Source: Misgurnus anguillicaudatus
Lineage: Eukaryota > Chordata > Actinopteri > Cypriniformes > Cobitidae
Length of the DNA stretch: 64,000 nt
NCBI RefSeq assembly: GCF_027580225.2
Contig: NC_073359.2
Coordinates: 15,632,001 to 15,696,000, forward strand
Direction of reading: 5' to 3'
Position numbers and translations under genes: made by a program. Under the pieces are notes generated by a model. That model ran no database searches, was not told where the DNA came from, and worked only from the letters and a program-made list of their open reading frames with translations. Below are positions 32,661-44,842 of the stretch, in pieces (position 1 is the first letter of the stretch; each line of letters begins with the position of its first letter).

Positions 32661-33330
32661 CCTCAAGTCAGTGCTTATAAGCACAAAAACTTTTCTCAGC
32701 AGACTGATAAGATAGAATAGCTACAAAGAGATCTTTTAAGGAAAATCTTACCTTAGAGAAAATTATTTTTTTTGTACTGAATTGTGTGGTGGGCAGAAAT
32801 TTTCTGTAAATTTCTTAAGTTTAGTTTGCAACCCATTGTCATTTTGTTGTCCATTATTGCAGAATTCAATACACATTTGACCACAATTTTTACCGGTTGC
32901 TTTACTAGACAAGGGTCCTTGGAAAGAATAAGACTTTATTTATAAATAACATGCAATGGTTATTACAGTAGCTTTACTTTAATAAAGCTATGACCTCTAA
33001 ACCAAGCTGTATGTACTGTAGGCAGTATGCATAAATGATGATTACTTATTTTGCAGTGACATTCTGTTACTGTTTACTTGTCAGGGACTCTGTCCTTAAA
33101 CACTTATTGATTTTGCTTGAAAAAAATGAAATTGGCATTATTTACTACGCTTTGATTCAGGCCTGACAACATAATTAAATTGTGAGTATATTGACAGTAT
33201 ATCACAGCCTTTTTACATTATTACCTAAAAGTAATCAGCAACTAACACACACTTCAGTAGTTATAAAATTCCTTTAATTATAAATGTATAAAATTTAATT
33301 TGTGTTTTCTCAGATTATAGTATACAGTGG
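32661..33330. other. Intergenic, no feature seen
   Basis: AT-rich sequence with no open frame of note, no terminal repeats and no RNA-like fold that I can see. Confidence 0.4.
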
Positions 33331-33564
33331 AGGCGGAGTGCACAATGTTTGAAAGCCAATGTTGATATTTGAAATCATCTAAACAAACACGCCCCTACCC
33401 CAATGGACCTTCTTTTAAAAGACCCGCCCCACACATACGCAACCCAACCGGCAAGGATCTCGGTTAGTTGACACGCTCCTTACTGCTGATTGGCTATAAG
33501 TGTGTTGTGGTAGTCGGCCCGTCTCCTTTTCCAAAGCGTTTTTCAAACATTGTGCACTCCGCCT
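33331..33564. mobile_element. MITE with 23-bp perfect TIRs
   Basis: GGCGGAGTGCACAATGTTTG plus AAA (33332-33354) is the exact reverse complement of 33541-33563. The total is about 234 bp with a GC-richer core (AGACCCGCCCCACACATACG). There is no coding content. Confidence 0.88.
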
Positions 33565-35257
33565 TTAAGAAAGTTTAATATGAAGAACTTTTTTAGCTGA
33601 ACTTTTGTAGTACCTCAAACCAGCCACTAGAAGGCAGAAAAGATCTTTTAAACAGGGGCTTCTGGAACCTGTGTGTAAATATGTTTTATTGTGAAGTTTG
33701 ACTTCTTACTGTGAATATACAGTATGTATATTTGTCATTGCAATACCTGGAGAGAAACAGACACAACTACTAAAAATCTAATTCTGGCCGGCTGTATTCA
33801 GTCTCTCAACCTGATAGCTTATTAAAAATGATCATCCAATTTCATTCATGTATTAAATACAGTAAAACAAAAGAAAAAAATTACACATAAAATATTTAAC
33901 ATTTATATATATTATAAAAAAGTAAGCAAAGAAAGTTCTCACAGACATTACACTGGTGTAAACAGCTTTCACTAAATAACGACTGTTTATCCTTTAGTAG
34001 TTTAATAAAAAGTGTTGACCTGCTCCGCCTCTGAAATGACTTTCCTTTTTAGCTGACATCACAAAGTCTCCACCCATTTTTTCTCCACCCCCCTTTTAAC
34101 ACCCACTTTTTAGCAGTGAGAGAGAGTGTAGCTTTGTGGTTTTTTAATATGGTTGAAATGAATTCAAGTTGGCTCTTAGTAGCTCTTAGGAGTACAGTGC
34201 ACCCCCCAACATTGCTTATGGTAAGTTAAAAAGACTTAAGAACAAGTCTGACCAACTAGCAATTAGTTAGGGCTAATCAGTCTTATATTCTGACTGAAAT
34301 AAGGTCTACATTTTTCTTCGACTAACTAGTAAGATTAGTCTAAACTGTTTATACAACCGCTACTGCTCTATATTTTTTAAGTCTCCTATTTTCCTTTTTG
34401 GACACTTTTTGGAATACGACTGTTTTGCTCTAGACGAACGCTTAATATCTGACTTATATGCTTGTCGTTGTTTATTATTTCTGGTCTCTGAATTAGGAAC
34501 CAATGGTCTTGGGTAGCTCATGACGAGGGCAAATGCTAAACGCATGCTGAGATTAATGGCTCCATCAAACTCCAGACAGCAGTGATGTGGGAGGTATTTG
34601 CACACTGTTTGGGTTACAGTAGTCCTCCGAGTCAGGCCCGGTGTAAAGTCAGGCCCGTTACTTTTTGCTGTTCGGGTAAAGGAGAATAATAGGTTGGATG
34701 GATGACAGATGGCCTGCATTAGACACAGCCTAGACTGTGGGAGGAGCAGTGAGAATACTAGGGCTTTAACAAACCTTATTCGTGTAGCTACGTTCATCGG
34801 ACGTTAATGAATGGTGGAAAAGGACAGGATTGCAAATCGGGAGAGTGCGAGCCGTGTTTCATTTAGATAAATGACAAACATCGTGCTAGCATGTGCCCTG
34901 GGGCCATCTCTTACTCACACTGGCAATCAAGTACTCTTCAGATTTGTTGACATGGAAGCTTCTTATTAAAGTGACATCAGAGTCCACCATGATGACTCAC
35001 TGGTATGTTTGTGTGTGAAGAGATCTGTAATACCCGGAGACAGCTATCCATCAGCATTACTCTTCATCCTATTGGTCGTTGCTTGGTTGCCGCAGTACAC
35101 AATTTGAGATCTGTCATTTTGCTCATGGGCACTTATTACAATGCAGTATTTTTAGACAATCACCTGAGCCAAAATTTGGTTGCGATTGATCATGGAGCCA
35201 CAACAAACAATTAAAAGCCACACTGAGTGGCAGATGGCAGCACAAATCTATCTGTCT
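33565..35257. other. Mostly unique sequence; one unrecognised 145-codon frame
   Basis: 33990-34220 contains repeat-like phrases (CTGACATCACAAAGTCTCCA). 34360-34797 on the minus strand has an open frame of 145 codons with a basic C-terminus (Lys/Arg-rich), no known domain and no splice or promoter support; I do not call it a gene. 34860-35215 reads as non-repetitive sequence of moderate GC and could be host regulatory or unannotated exon sequence. Confidence 0.35.
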
Positions 35258-35597
35258 TTTTATTATATCTACATGTATGTGTCTTTCTGTCTATTCCCTC
35301 TATTGCATCTGTCTATCTATTCTATCTGTCTGTCTAACCTGTCTATCAATTGTATCTACATGTATGTGTTTGTCTGTCTTCTCTATCTGTCTGCTTGTCT
35401 GTCTACTATATCCATCAGTCCGTCTGTTTGTCTGTCTGTCTGTCTGTCCACTGTATCTATCTGTCTGTCTACTGTATCTGTCTGTCTGTCTGTCTGTATG
35501 TCTTTCTTCTGTATTTGTCTGTCTACTTTGTCTGTCTGTTTGTCTACTACATCTGTCTGTCAACTGTATCTGTCTGTCTGTCTGTCTGTCTCTCAAC
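35258..35597. repeat. (CTGT)n / (TATCTGTC) microsatellite, ~340 bp
   Basis: Long runs of CTGTCTGTCTGT are interspersed with ACTGTATCTGTCTGT and CTATCTATCTGT variants. Long frames in all registers (Cys/Leu/Ser-rich on plus, DRQTD-rich on minus) result from the repeat and are not genes. Confidence 0.95.
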
Positions 35598-35973
35598 ATA
35601 TAGTAAGTGTATAATTATATACAGTATGCGACCATTCAAAAAACGTAATGTTCTATTTTTTATACCTTTTCATTTTAGAAGAGTAAACTCATCAAACTAT
35701 GAAGTAACACAAATATAACTGTGTTAAAACAGTTCAAAACTATGTTATTTTTTTAACATCTTTGGCACAGCCAGTCTATGCCATGCATTTGCATTTTATC
35801 AAGCAGCATCTTCAGTTGTCATCCTGAGATAAAGTTCCTAGTTATATTCACTTATGCTGGGCTCTTATTAGCTGCTTTTCATTTCAAAAACACTTTTATT
35901 TAAATAAAATGTGAAAATATTTTTGTCTACAAAATCAATTCAAACTTCAGATCAAATGATCATATATATATAT

Positions 35974-36224
35974 ATATGAAGAGTTTCGTTGCAAAACGAG
36001 ATAAAGACCGTTTTGTTAATTGTTCAGAAATCACGTTTTTTGGTTCTGCATTCCAATTCATTTCAATGCAACTGCAGTTGGTTTGTTTTGATTTAAACCT
36101 TCATAACTTACAGCTAAGTAGCACAATAAAACAAAATAATAACATGATAACATAATAATAAACATGTTTTGACAAAAATGTAAAAAAATGGATTTATCTC
36201 GTTTTGCAACGAAACACTTCATAT
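35974..36224. mobile_element. Foldback MITE with GAAGAGTTTCGTTGC ends
   Basis: ATATGAAGAGTTTCGTTGCA and its inverted partner TGCAACGAAACACTTCATAT bound 251 bp inside an AT dinucleotide run (likely TA target). The TIR extends into CGAGATAAA / TTTATCTCG. It belongs to the same terminal family as the element ends at 17955 and 29979. Confidence 0.85.
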
Positions 36225-36228
36225 ATAT

Positions 36229-36340
36229 CAGGGATGGGCAACTGGCGGCCCGAGGGCCGCACACGCCCCGGGGTAAATTCTAATGCGGCCCGCAGGACCA
36301 TATTACACTTAATCAAATACATTTAAAATTATGATTTTTG
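36229..36340. mobile_element. hAT-type left end (CAGGGATGGGCAACTGG)
   Basis: CAGGGATGGGCAACTGGCGG followed by GCCCGAGGGCCGC is a recognisable hAT terminus of the type with GGCCCGCGGGCC subterminal motifs. I could not locate its right end; it probably continues beyond the nested foldback at 36341. Confidence 0.6.
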
Positions 36341-36581
36341 TATAGACCAGTTCAGATGATGTGGACAACACTGGTCCAGAGACACTTCCTGTTACAGTTT
36401 GTAACACTTATTTTTTTATTTTACATATATTATTATCTTTAAGATGTTTGTTTAACTTCAGTTAATTCAGGTTTATATGTTCTGTTGGTTTATTTTATCC
36501 CAACGTTTATCTAGTGTTAAAAAACGGAAACAGGAAGTGCTTCTGGACCAGTGTTGTTTACATCTTTTGAACTGGTCTATT
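36341..36581. mobile_element. Foldback MITE (TATAGACCAGTTCA ends)
   Basis: TATAGACCAGTTCAGATGAT (36341) and ATCTTTTGAACTGGTCTATT (to about 36582) are inverted. Inner arms continue through ACACTGGTCCAGAGACACTT and AAGTGCTTCTGGACCAGTGT, so the arms are about 65 bp around an AT-rich centre. Confidence 0.85.
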
Positions 36582-36705
36582 AGGACGTAAATACTCCCAA
36601 CCAGGAGGGGGCGCTAGGTCCCGCGGATCCTCACAGTAAGCATAGTCCCGTGTTTGGGCTTATGTGAAGAAGAGGTCAGAAAACCCGAGGTCCGACCAAA
36701 GACCC

Positions 36706-37006
36706 GAGCCGTTTCTCAATACCAAGTACGCCAAGTTCGGACTTGTGTCCTTCCTAGTTCGGACTTGCAAGTTCAGACTCGGAAGAACGAACTTCTGACG
36801 CGAAATGCATTCTGGGAAACTTCGCACAAGTCTCCTCTGATGCGTCCTCGATAAAATGGGCGGATCAAGAACACATCCGGGGATTTTATGTGAACTTGGG
36901 CTTGATGCGAACTTTGAATTGGAACAGTACTTGGGCCGCGACTGATGACGTTTCAGAAGTCCACAAGAACGCAAGTACAGACAAGAACGCATATTGAGAA
37001 ACGGCT
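36706..37006. mobile_element. TIR element (GAGCCGTTTCTCAAT ends), 301 bp
   Basis: GAGCCGTTTCTCAAT (36706-36720) and ATTGAGAAACGGCTC (36992-37006) are perfect inverted repeats. The inner sequence has CAAGTACGCCAAGTTCGG and inverted-like GAACGCAAGTACAGACAAGA. Flanks carry CCCGAG/GGGTCGG-type hAT-like sequence (to about 37440), suggesting nesting inside another element. Confidence 0.78.
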
Positions 37007-38090
37007 CAGATCAGGTTCGGTTCTAAAAGTTTCACGCGTGCCTCGGACACGGGTCAGGTACAATAATCCGGTCTCGGGTATTTGAAATGAATGTGTTTTT
37101 GCCGAACGGACCCGAGAAGCCCTGAACTCTCGCATGTGTGTGTCAATGTCCTTATCAAAACTCTCCTCTGTTTGCAAGAGCGCTTGCGACTTTGTGTGGC
37201 TGGCGATAGGTTAATTTTCGTTCAGACAGACATGTCAGATATTTTTAAATGTAAATTTTAGAGGTTACCTTGGTGTCATCGTCATATAAACAAGTGGAGC
37301 AGCTCGCCAAATTTGTTGCGAGGCCACTGGGGCTGCAGACTGCACACACGTCAGTTTACATTCGGGTCCAGTCGGGTCAAAACCAATGCCACTGGTTTGG
37401 GTGACGGGTCGTACTCGGGCCAGAATTGCTCTCAGATTTGAAAGGTAAAATACATTGTTATTAACATTTTTTATATATATTTTGTTTTGAATTTATGTGT
37501 TATTTATTTCAAATAATTTTGTTCTCTAAGGGTTCTGCTAAGTTATATAGTTAAAATCTTTAAAGACAGGTTAATTGTATATTGTGGTTTCTTAATAAAG
37601 GAAATTAAGAATGATGTAAATTGTGCTTGTGGTTCTGGCCCCCTTGGTATAAAGGAGAAAAATGCTAATATATATATTAAACAATGCTCATGTATCATGC
37701 ACCCTTACTTAGATCTAACAAGGCTTCTCACATCTATTGGTACACTTCATTGATTTTTTTATGTCTCTTCTTTACCAGGATCAATTAGTTCCAGATCGTT
37801 TTCTGATTGCCTGGCATTTGATTTATTGAAGTGTCATTTAAGTGTTGGCTAACTGTCTCAGAGCACCCCTCCCCTCCAATAAACCATTATTGGACCCAGT
37901 CCTAACTACCCACTACCTATCCAAATCACAATCACCATGGAAACAGCAGGTGCATGAGGAAAAGCTGCTTGTGACCTGGCTGAATAGCAGACTTACCACT
38001 ATATCCTGATAGCTTCTGATTTTGCTTCCTGTTAACAAAAAAACATAATCTTTTTTATTAATAAACATCTAACAAAGTGCATTTCAGTGC
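37007..38090. other. hAT-like fragments then intergenic sequence
   Basis: 37020-37440 contains CGGACACGGGTCAGGTAC and GGTGACGGGTCGTACTCGGG, phrases seen in fish hAT elements (compare 46080-46170). 37450-38090 shows nothing recognisable. Confidence 0.4.
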
Positions 38091-38300
38091 AGATGAGAAA
38101 TTATATAAAATATGCAGCGTGTCAGAATCTTTCCTCGCCCTGTAAATTGGAATTCAAGGTGAATAAACTGAAAGAATTAAATATTCATATCCTGATTAGC
38201 TATTCCCCTCATTCAGAATGAGGATGTGCATTAAATATGCAACAAATGTCTCGAAAATAGAGTTAAATCAAAATGAAAGATTGCTTCCTACTCGACGAGC
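38091..38300. promoter_or_regulatory. Candidate conserved non-coding element
   Basis: A non-repetitive stretch dense in homeodomain/POU-like cores: ATTAAATATTCATATCCTGA, TGATTAGCTATTCC, GCATTAAATATGCAACAAAT. The composition resembles vertebrate conserved enhancers, but conservation cannot be judged from one sequence. This is inference. Confidence 0.25.
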
Positions 38301-39530
38301 TCGGCTTCTGCCTTCTTCAAATCTAACCTTTGATTGCTTCCGCATGAGGAAATAACAAAGACGAACAACTTGTTTTCCCGAAATTGGCTGCTAGGAGACG
38401 TCTATGCGTGATGGCTAATCTGAGAGTAGCTCGCAGCATCATTTATGCTTTTACTGCTAATGCTATTAAACCCAATTATTGGGTCACATCGAAGGGTCGT
38501 TTTGTTCATTCGGGCTCATCGAAAAACTCTTTAACCTGCCGCGCCACCCAGCAAGAAGAAATCTGAGATCAACGGTGGTAAATTGTTCTCCCGGATGTGC
38601 CGCAATAAGCTATGATATAGCAGCTGGTGTTCAAAGGAATATTTTCCCATTGCAGGCTTTTGGCCTTCACCAAAGAGCGGTGCTCTAACCAACCGTTAAA
38701 ACAGCAGTTCAGTCTGAAATTCAATCTGTCCCATTCAGTCCATTTGCATTTCGCAATTTTCCACCACTTTTCCGCTAGCTCAGAAAGGTGTTCGTAGAAA
38801 AAAACGTGACGGGTTATAGAAAAAGAAATATTGGGAAAGTTACATGGGTTTTTAAAGTTTAGATGGTAATGCAATTTTTAACCCTGTTTTGTTGACAGGA
38901 CCTCCATTGCGTTTTTCACTGCAGAAATGTCAGGTTTATATTACGGCATCAGTGTTCAGTGAAACTAAAGGGACATCAGGTAAGCACCACATGCTTTCTC
39001 ACAATGAAAGGATCATTTTGTAGCATTTTTTTTTTCAAACGCTAAAACTGCTTCCACTGCTGTTGTCACCCAGCAGTCTCATAAGAAATGATGTCACTGA
39101 AAGCCATATCGCAGACCAGCAGTCTGAAATAGACCGTTTAAATCCTTGCGTTGTAACCTGCTGTGTTAAATTGCTCTCTGGATCCTTTTAGTCCTTGATT
39201 CTAGGTGCAGAAAAATTGTCACGCCAGTTTCATGTAAACAGTGCTGAACTTTACACCTGTAACAGGGGATACTGTAAACTGTAATTATAGAGCTGAAAAT
39301 GCTATAAAAGTTTACTCACAGATTTCCATGCCTCTTTGCTAAACCATATTTAGAAAGTAGAGAGAACTTGCTGAAATACTGTACATTCATTTATACCTTA
39401 TTAAAATAGGCTCACTCACCTGTTGATAACTTTGATAGTCATAATGGTTATAGACCTTCTTTCAATAAAAATAGACATTTAGTCCAATTTGAGCAATAAG
39501 CTAATTTATTCTGCCACTTTTATTGATTTT
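38301..39530. other. Intergenic, no supported gene
   Basis: Short frames at 38384-38566 and 38569-38874 have no domain, no Kozak or splice support and no repeat signature. The segment appears unique. Confidence 0.35.
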
Positions 39531-39610
39531 ACTAAAGGAACAGTTCACCCAAAAATTTTTATTCTTTTATAATTTACTGAACCTCATGCCATCCCAGATC
39601 TTTACCTCAA
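39531..39610 (+). repeat. Fragment of a common fish repeat (AACAGTTCACCCAAAAAT)
   Basis: GGAACAGTTCACCCAAAAAT, then CTCATGCCATCCCAGATCTT, is the start of a very abundant fish interspersed repeat; only about 75 bp is recognisable here. Confidence 0.6.
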
Positions 39611-40624
39611 AATACTATTATGCTTTTGGATACATTTATTAATTCATTGATTTTTATTACTTAAATAGTGGATTCACTGTATCTGCTTTTTGGAGCTTCA
39701 CCATGTTGACCCCATATAAGAAAATAACATAAAGACATTATAATACTATATACAATTCTAATAAAAGGGTAGACGGTAAAATATGTATTCATTAGTATTC
39801 CTATTCATCATAATGACAGTTGCTTGGCTTGCAAAGGGACTAACTGGGTCACCAGCTAAGCTTTGACCCCTTCGGTGTGGTTATTTTTATTTAATACCTC
39901 TTTATTTTATAGCCCTTTCTTGCAGGTATATTTAAAGATGGTGTGGGGCAGTAGTCGGTCAAGTTCCTGGTTCAAATCCCTGTGCGATTCACATTATTGC
40001 ACAACCCAGATCTTTGACAACTGTAATGTAAATGTATCCCACCCAGTACTGGTCATGTGATAAATGCAGGAATAAAAAAGTTCCTACCACGCTGGTCATG
40101 TGGTGATAAGAAAATGTTTAATACCGTTCAGTTCCACCCAGAGGGCTGAAAACCGTGGAGCTTGTACAAGTTCGCCTGTCGTTCAACATAAACAAACCCA
40201 GTGGGAGTTTTAACTATTTGACACATGTAGCTGACGAACACGCAAACACACGCACATAGTGGCTCTTATAAGGGATTAATGTCAGACCACATGACAGCTA
40301 AGTGTCTGCTTACAGCATGTTATAGAGATAACTGCTCTTTGAACGTGATCCTGGCCTGCTGAGATCTTCAGTCAGCTTCACATCCATTGAGCTTGAGAAA
40401 TTTTGTCATAGATGTAACTACTCAAAGCCTTCAGAAACTGTTATTTTTGTTTATCTCCATGAGTAAGGCCATCATATTCATCCTGCTCTGCCATTAGGAG
40501 CTTTTTACATGTTTATGCATTATAGTTATTTTACTTTAAAGGTTTAAGCAACATTATGATGTATTTATTGCCCTTTTATGACAGTTAAGCATGACAATTC
40601 CTAGTCGGTAGCTTACAGTAGCTA
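39611..40624. other. Intergenic, no feature seen
   Basis: No terminal repeats, known motifs or credible coding frame. Confidence 0.35.
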
Positions 40625-40840
40625 ACTGTACACTCTTAAAACGAATGTGTTAAATTAACACATCTTGTGTCTAGTTAAGGACAACACACTTTGTGTTGTT
40701 TTAACACATCCTGTGTTGTCCCTTTTATTTATATGAACTCTAAATCAGCACGAAATGACACATAATGTGTTAAAAACAACACATAATGTGTTAAATAGTT
40801 TAACACAAAGCAATGTGTTAAAATTAACAGATCCACATTT
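40625..40840. repeat. Repeat with recurrent AACACA(TAA)TGTGTTAA palindromes
   Basis: Begins ACACTCTTAAAACGAATGTG and contains at least six copies of TGTGTTAA or its complement (AACACATAATGTGTTAA twice). It is probably a MITE of a fish family starting ACACTCTTAAAA; the right boundary is unclear. Confidence 0.55.
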
Positions 40841-41017
40841 TGAAAAACGGGAAGATCGGTCTTGCGTTTTTCCGTTGAGCAGCTACTATGCGAGTCCCAA
40901 AACTGGTCGACGAATCAAATTGTAAGGGCAGGCTTTATACGATGATGGACAGATGATCAACAGTAACGTATCAACCACATCACCAAAGAGCGCGTGTGTT
41001 GAATCTGTTTACAATGA

Positions 41018-41411
41018 AATGGCTGCCGCTGGAGAATTCAGATGTGTGGATTCTGACATTGAGTCTGTTCTAAAAGATATCGACAGAGCATTGATTTAAA
41101 AAGAGGAACAGAGAAACGCGATCAAGGCATTTGTTTATGTTTTTGCCGTCCTTCCTACGGGATTTGGCAAAAGTTGGTCGCACTTATGGAGGACAAAGTT
41201 AAAGAAGCAACTGAAATGGGTATCACAGCGATGCAACTCGGTGTGCACGACGAGATGGATATAATTAGCGGTCATTGCCAGCTTCTTTTCAGAAGCCCGG
41301 AATCGTGACTGCTGAATAAGTGGAGGGACATGCTAGGCTCCGATATTTTTCAAGCCAACGTAATGGGTAGCTGTCGTCGTGGATGAAGTTCACCTTTTGT
41401 ACAAATGGTAA
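41018..41411 (+). pseudogene. RecQ/DEAH-like helicase exon, frameshifted, with retained splice donor
   Basis: Translated across frames it shows MAAAGEFRCVDSDIESVLKD, EEQRNAIKAFVY, the Walker A motif LPTGFGKS (about 41152-41176), then KVKEATEMGITAMQLGVHDE (about 41200-41257) with GHCQLLFRSPES, and a Walker B-like VVDEVHLLYKW (about 41377-41409). The coding part ends exactly at CAAATG|GTAAGA, a good 5' splice site. At least two frameshifts, one in-frame stop (RALI-stop) and a missing stretch after Walker A mark it as dead. Such RecQ-like helicases are multicopy in fish and may be carried by mobile elements (inference). Confidence 0.65.
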
Positions 41412-42360
41412 GAGATAGTCTTACTGTATGACTTAGTAAATACTTAATGTTGTGATATAAATTAAATGTTGTAAACATAGTAGGTGTTGATGTACGTTCG
41501 CTAACTCAGACTTAGTATAATCACAATGATGTTAGTATCATTGTAGCGAAATTTCTAGCAGTTCAGTCAGGCTACAAAAGACGACATTTCAACATACGTC
41601 ACACACTCCGTTGCTCTGATTGGTCATAGAATTGGATAGACCTATGAGTGGAGAGGCATTTTTCGGTTGAGACACGCCTCATAATTTTAGCTCAATGGAG
41701 CGGTATCAGACTCAAATTCTGACTACAATTGAGTATGACAACGTCAGACTATTTTTTTGCATTAGAGTAATATGAATTTGGGAGACAACATGATTTGTCG
41801 TTGTTATATATACAATAAAAAAAACATACTACAGTTTCTATAATGTTTTTGCAAAATATCATTTCTTTTTTTACCTGCTAATTTCTTCATTTTGGTATAC
41901 CTGACTGTACATATTTGACATAAACACATCAGCACACAGCTCATATTTCAGATGTGAATGAAGTCCAGCAGTGCTCAGCACCTCAGATCCATTCAACCCG
42001 AGAGTTTGAAACAATTGATGAGACTTTAAATTACACAGTGACCTGGAGGCCCACATCCCTGCGATCAAAATCCTAACAGACACACGAGGTGAATGACGAT
42101 GTGAGAAGTTACATCCCTAGAAATCGAAACCATCCCTGATAAGTGGAAGTCTATTTGAAAATGACTGTATCTGCTCCCATTATTGAAACCGCAATTTTGC
42201 AAGTGACAGCATCAGAGGGAAAATCCCAGCAGAGTTGGAACGGCAATTTAGATGCCGTGCGCCTCCCCTATCTCGAACTGAATGCCGCTTTATATTTTTT
42301 TAAATGTCTAAAACCATAAGTGAAACTTCTGTTTCGCAGTTTCAAATTTTAAGTATTTTT
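41412..42360. other. Intergenic; one exon-like minus-strand frame
   Basis: 41550-41760 resembles a dispersed repeat (ACGTCACACACTCCGTTGCT). On the minus strand 42071-41877 is open for 65 codons between a weak acceptor (CTGTTAG) and a donor (AGCAG|GTAAAA), but I recognise no domain and do not call an exon. Confidence 0.3.
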
Positions 42361-42680
42361 AAAGGTGCAATGTGGGACATTTAGCGGCATCTAACGGTGA
42401 GACTTTTGCAACCAAGGCTCATTCCACACCTCACCGCTCCCTTTCAAAACACATAATGAAGCTACGGTAGCCACCACAGGACAAACACACCATTGTCTGA
42501 GACAACGAATAACAAAACATGATTCAGAGCAGTTTGTCCGTTTAGGGCTACTGTACAAACATGACTGCAACTTTTATGTAAGGGGACCCGTGGTGTATGT
42601 AGATAAATACAGCTCATTCTAAGGTAATAAAACAATACAGTTCATTGTGTAGGATCTTTATACACCACTGAATATATAGA
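42361..42680 (-). repeat. Inverted copy of the 17886/29980 dispersed repeat
   Basis: The reverse complement contains GTATAAAGATCCTACACAAT, ATTACCTTAGAATGAGCTGT, CAGTAGCCCTAAACGGACAA and TTGTCTCAGACAATGGTGTG, in the same order as 29985-30190. It continues to TGCCGCTAAATGTCCCACAT, giving the uninterrupted form used to infer the 12-kb insertion. Confidence 0.75.
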
Positions 42681-42990
42681 TATGCATTTTATATTGCATT
42701 ATATCGCTGTTTGGTCACTATTTCACATATAGCAAAAAATACATCTCTCTGGACAAAAATATATTAACATTTTTTTTAGAATATATTTAAAAATATATAT
42801 TTTTTGGTGTATGGGTTGATTCATAACCCCTTTGCTGTAGAGGCATTATGCACTCGAGCTACCATGCAGTCCAAAAGTTTAAACAAAACCTAAACAAAAC
42901 CCAACATGATGAGAGACTCTTCCAAAGATCATCTTGTGTGCTTCAGTGGATGCAAGAAAATCTGACCTTTTGCATAAAACATTTTGTCAA

Positions 42991-43516
42991 TGAGTACGTT
43001 TACATGCACAGAATAAGGGGATAACTTTCAAAAATCTGCTTATTATAGACAACTGTTTTCATGTGTTTACATGGAAATCAATAAACCAGCTATGCAGAAA
43101 ACTGTGTTTACATGGGATTTGGAAATTTCTGGAGGTTCCTGGAGGATATGAAGGTTTCTTGCAGACAGTATCGTCATGCTTATAATACTTTAGGCATTCA
43201 AAAAGCCGGCGGGAAATCTTAAGCTATACTGTTGTATCTCTTCTCATGTCTGCAGAACCTGTAAATGTAACATAAGATTTTAATTTTGTAGTTTCTCTAC
43301 CAACTGCATGAGTTGAGCGCAGACTTTTATGCTTTACTTTGTGCTTATTTCCGCTTGTGACGTTTATCTTTCACACGCAGAGACATGCCCACATGAACAA
43401 AACTACCAGAAAGCCTGTTAACGAGTTTACATGCAATGCGATATCGTGGTAGTACGTTATCAGTTCTCAGTTTATTAAGCATAATCGGCATTAGACTGTG
43501 CATGTAAATGCACTCA
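42991..43516. mobile_element. MITE with TGAGTRCRTTTACATGCACA ends
   Basis: TGAGTACGTTTACATGCACA (42991) and the inverted TGTGCATGTAAATGCACTCA (to 43516) bound about 526 bp, with further GTTTACATG motifs inside. It is a typical dispersed fish element; the 75-codon minus frame inside is not a gene. Confidence 0.8.
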
Positions 43517-43875
43517 ATATCACAAATGTTTTTGATTATCCACCTATAGTGCAGAATTATACATAGTAGCATATCTGCTTGTAATATCCAGGCTAAATAA
43601 TCTAATTATGACAATTACTCCCATTACATTACATTCCTGCAGTTACATAATCAGAATTATAATTTATTGTAGTCTTTTTTGCAATTACACTTATTTTTTA
43701 CTATCATGTACACTCTGCACAAAGGAAGTGTTATTATGTAAATCACTATTCCCTATTCTGACAGAGTAATTTTAAGCTATAGGCCAATTTGTAATCCGAT
43801 TATTTCTAATACACTCTACAAAGCTTCAATAATAGACTGCATTTTCTGTTCAAACAAAAAATTATACATTTTTAC
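43517..43875. other. Intergenic AT-rich
   Basis: Nothing recognisable; ends with the 8-bp target duplication of the next element. Confidence 0.4.
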
Positions 43876-44842
43876 TAGGGCCGGGACTTTAACGCGTTAA
43901 TTAAGATTAATTAATTACACAAAAAATAACGCGTTAAACAATTTAACGCATTTTAATCGCACTTATTAATAGAGTCATTCGTAAATGCTGCAGACCCTGT
44001 TTTAGTTCGAGAACTCCGGGGTTGTGATGCGGTGTAAATAAAAGTAGACGGAACCTAAACGAACAGCTGATTTTAACGTGACAACGCATCAATTTCAAAG
44101 TAAAAATGATTTATTCTGGTAAATGGAGGTTTGCAACGGAGGTTTTGCCCAATAAACGTCTACCAACAAACTACAGATTATTTAACATGTATCCTAATGT
44201 CTGTTATATGTTAATGTTTGAGTATTGTTGGGTTTAAATATTGTTGTAATGTTGTTTTGTTTCAATTTAATTAGTTTATTACGAGTTTAATTTAAGTTTT
44301 GTTTGCTACTTTAAAACGAATTTCGTTTCAAATAATTTGTCTCGTAATTATAAACAATGTTTTGTTGTTAGGTTTTGTGAATATAAATTAAAAAGAACAT
44401 TAAAAGCAACACCGTGCATCTCATTGATGCATATGCTACCGAATGCCAAAACATGCAGTGAGTAGCCTATATCACTTTTCAAAAAATCAGCCTGGCAGTG
44501 CCCAGAAGTTAAATTTACACGCGCATTTAGAGCATACTGTAGCAGAACGTTTGATTTGCGGTGTGCTTAAGACTTTTAAAAATCAACTTCACATTCCCAC
44601 TGCGCAAAGTGACGTCAGAATGACGTCTTTTTCATGTAATTTTTGGACGTCCGAATTCGGTACATAAAAGGGGTTGTTTTGTAACGCCAGGCGATGTCTT
44701 TTTTGCGACGTCTTCTGCACGTCTAAATGTTTACATCCGTAGGACCTCCGTGTAAGGAAAAAAGACATGAAAAAAGCGAACAGAAATGATTGTCTCTACA
44801 CTTCACCCATCTATTGCAACACCGAACGCTTCAGTCATTTCC

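Noticed and set aside
34360..34797. 145-codon minus-strand frame with a basic C-terminus
   Set aside because: No domain, splice signals or repeat homology recognised; could be chance. Transcript evidence would be decisive.
35180..35718. Overlapping long frames on both strands (Cys/Leu/Ser-rich; Asp-Arg-Gln-Thr-rich)
   Set aside because: They are translations of the CTGT microsatellite in different registers.
41877..42071. Exon-like minus-strand frame between AG and GT
   Set aside because: Weak acceptor, no recognisable domain and no partner exons.
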